A stretch of DNA of 7,613 nucleotides from Bacillota bacterium (lineage in GTDB: Bacteria > Bacillota > Clostridia > Oscillospirales > Ruminococcaceae): contig JAKPGH010000149.1 in NCBI GenBank assembly GCA_029550985.1, forward strand, positions 1 to 7,613, read 5' to 3'. The notes under the pieces are model-generated. The model saw only the letters and a list, made by a program, of their open reading frames with translations. It did no database searches and was not told the origin of the DNA. The translations under genes and the position numbers were made by a program. Of the stretch, positions 6,269-7,613 are shown one piece after another. Position 1 is the first letter of the stretch, and every line of letters begins with the position of its first letter.

Positions 6269-6934
6269 ATGAATAAGGCGGATACGCGTCAGGAGTTAAT
6301 TGAAAGCAATATTGGGCTGGTTCACTCCTGCGCTCAAAAGCTAAAAGGCCGCGGCATGGAATACGACGACCTGTTCCAGGCGGGGTGTATGGGGCTCATC
6401 AAAGCGGCGGACGCCTTCGACTCCGAACGGGGGCTGCGCTTTTCCACCTACGCGGTTCCGGTAATTTTGGGGGAAATGCGCCGGCTCTTTCGGGACGGAG
6501 GAACGGTCAAGGTAAGCCGCTCCCTCAAAGAGCTTTCCCTGAAAATTGCCCGGGTGCGGGAACGATTTTCCCTGGAACACGGCCGGGAACCCCATGTCAG
6601 CGAGCTGGCCCAAATTCTTGAAGTAGACGAAGACCAGGTGGTGGAGGCCATGACCGCCGCCACCCCTCCCCTTTCCCTGACCGCGGGGGAAGAGGACGGC
6701 GGAAAACAGCTGGATTTGCCGGTGGATTCCCCGGAAGACATGCTCTCGGACATTATTTCCCTCAAACAGGTGCTGGGGCAGTTGGAGCCGGGGGATCGCA
6801 GGCTTGTGTTCCTGCGGTATTTTTGGGGCAAGACCCAAACCCAGACCGCCGAGGAGCTGGGAATGACCCAGGTGCAGGTGTCCCGGCGGGAAAAGAAAAT
6901 ACTCCAGAGTTTACGGGCGCAGTTGAGCAAATAG
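6269..6934 (+). CDS. sigF: RNA polymerase sporulation sigma factor sigma-F, short N-terminus
   Basis: This is the forespore sigma factor, third gene of the spoIIA operon. Region 2 spans about 10-78, with DDLFQAGCMGLIKAADAFD and RFSTYAVPVILGEMRR. Region 3 begins with GGTVKVSRSLKELS (77-90). Region 4 is about 160-221, with a helix-turn-helix TQTAEELGMTQVQVSRREKK (191-210) close to B. subtilis sigma-F. The ATG at 6269 follows GGAGGTG (6260-6266) with a short spacer; a TTG at 6254 is in frame but has no good ribosome site and adds only five residues. At 221 residues it is about 34 shorter than B. subtilis sigma-F (255). The protein begins at the equivalent of the ARDLLIEKN segment, so most of region 1.2 is absent. 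Identity with sigma-F rather than sigma-G rests on operon context and the GTVKVSRSLKEL motif. Confidence 0.94.
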   Translation: MNKADTRQELIESNIGLVHSCAQKLKGRGMEYDDLFQAGCMGLIKAADAFDSERGLRFSTYAVPVILGEMRRLFRDGGTVKVSRSLKELSLKIARVRERFSLEHGREPHVSELAQILEVDEDQVVEAMTAATPPLSLTAGEEDGGKQLDLPVDSPEDMLSDIISLKQVLGQLEPGDRRLVFLRYFWGKTQTQTAEELGMTQVQVSRREKKILQSLRAQLSK

Positions 6935-7003
6935 GGCCTCGGTGATTAATTCCCCCCGGATACGGTCAACAATAAACGAGTACCGAATGTGGGAGGAATG
7001 TTT

Positions 7004-7613
7004 GTGGATCAGGAAAAATCGCTGCGAATACAGTATTTTCTCCTCAGCTTCTGCGTTGCTTTTTTCCTCCTCTCCCTGATGTTTTTATTTCTCGTCACCA
7101 CAGTGCACCCGTCTTCCCCGCAGGATGCGGCGCAGCCCGCCGTCCGCGAGGAGGAGCCGTATGTCCCGGCGGAAGAGGATGCGCTGACGGTTTTAATATT
7201 TGGGGCGGATTCCTCCGACGCCGTGGCGGGAACCTACCTGCTGGCCCGGTTTGACCCCGTGGCCCGAAAGGTAAAGGTGGCGGCGTTTCCGCCCCAAACG
7301 GTGTTAAATTCGGAGCAACGGGAGGAAACCCTCAGCGAAGCGTACCGCTACGGCGGGGCGCGCTACACCCGGGACGCGTTGGCAAAACACCTCAACCTGC
7401 CCATTCACCGGTATGTGCGCATCAGCCTGCCCAACTTCATCACGGCGGCGCAGGCGGTGGGCAGCGTGGAGTTCGAGCTGGAGGAGGAGCTGACCCTGCC
7501 CGACGGGGACTTGTCGGTGCAGCTCAATCCGGGGCGGCAACTGTTGGACGGCCGAAAGGTGGCTGAACTCATCCGCAGCCGGGATTATCCCGAAGGGGAG
7601 CTGCAGCGCTGCC
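7004..7613 (+). CDS. LytR-CpsA-Psr (LCP)-like membrane protein, degenerate, truncated at right edge
   Basis: The reading frame is open from 7004 to the window end (203 codons visible). The GTG at 7004 is preferred because GGAGG (6992-6996) is 7 bases upstream; the in-frame ATG at 6998 is only one base from it. A short cytoplasmic tail is followed by one membrane helix (about 11-34), then a linker, and an LCP-like domain from about 61: LTVLIFGADSS, YLLARFDPVARKVKVAAF, EAYRYGGARYT, LNLPIHRYVRI, FITAAQAVGSVEFEL, LNPGRQLLDGRKVAELIRSRD. LCP enzymes attach glycopolymers to peptidoglycan outside the membrane. The SIPRDT-type motif reads FPPQT here (95-99) and the upstream RSD site reads VAG (74-76), so key Arg and Asp are lost, while R191 and R193 remain. 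It may be a non-catalytic paralogue. It lies 69 bases after sigF; co-expression is possible but unproven. Confidence 0.75.
   Translation, partial: MDQEKSLRIQYFLLSFCVAFFLLSLMFLFLVTTVHPSSPQDAAQPAVREEEPYVPAEEDALTVLIFGADSSDAVAGTYLLARFDPVARKVKVAAFPPQTVLNSEQREETLSEAYRYGGARYTRDALAKHLNLPIHRYVRISLPNFITAAQAVGSVEFELEEELTLPDGDLSVQLNPGRQLLDGRKVAELIRSRDYPEGELQRC

Noticed and set aside
1..7613. CRISPR arrays, insertion sequences, tRNA or rRNA genes
   Set aside because: No regularly spaced repeats, transposase-like frames, terminal repeats or RNA gene signatures were seen by eye. The window is ordinary chromosomal coding DNA apart from the chaperone module.

Overview
The window is GC-rich, densely coded on the + strand only, and carries a complete spoIIAA-spoIIAB-sigF operon. 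That operon marks an endospore-forming Firmicute. The GC-rich coding style, the two-subunit iron-sulfur serine dehydratase and the split glycine dehydrogenase (gcvPB) suggest an anaerobic Clostridia member, plausibly Oscillospiraceae/Ruminococcaceae. That placement is an inference from gene content, not a database match.

Layout: (1) 1-651, the C-terminal part of glycine dehydrogenase subunit 2 (gcvPB); the first codon of the window is the likely PLP lysine. (2) 730-2305, L-serine dehydratase beta (sdaAB) and alpha (sdaAA), overlapping by 17 bases. Together with the glycine cleavage system these convert glycine and serine to one-carbon units, ammonia and pyruvate. (3) 2306-2466, a control region with a sigma-A-like promoter preceded by two head-to-tail Spo0A-box-like heptamers exactly 10 bp apart. 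(4) 2467-5250, a two-gene chaperone module: a long GrpE-like protein with an unrecognised N-terminal half, then an atypical Hsp70. A strong intrinsic terminator closes the module at 5274-5310. (5) 5311-5499, an AT-richer control region. (6) 5500-6934, spoIIAA, spoIIAB and sigF, the partner-switching module that sets forespore-specific transcription. (7) 7004 to the right edge, a membrane-anchored LytR-CpsA-Psr (LCP)-like protein with degenerate catalytic motifs, cut by the window end.

The most unusual part is the GrpE-like/Hsp70 pair. The Hsp70 keeps an intact ATPase signature set. It has lost the alpha-helical lid, the canonical interdomain linker, the Arg that contacts the HPD motif of J-proteins, and the acidic strand that docks J-domains. 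It carries about 45 extra residues between the nucleotide-binding and substrate-binding domains. With a dedicated, enlarged GrpE-like partner and no J-protein in the window, it looks like a specialised, possibly J-independent chaperone machine. Its position next to spoIIA and the possible 0A boxes raise the inference of a sporulation-linked role, which the sequence alone cannot prove.
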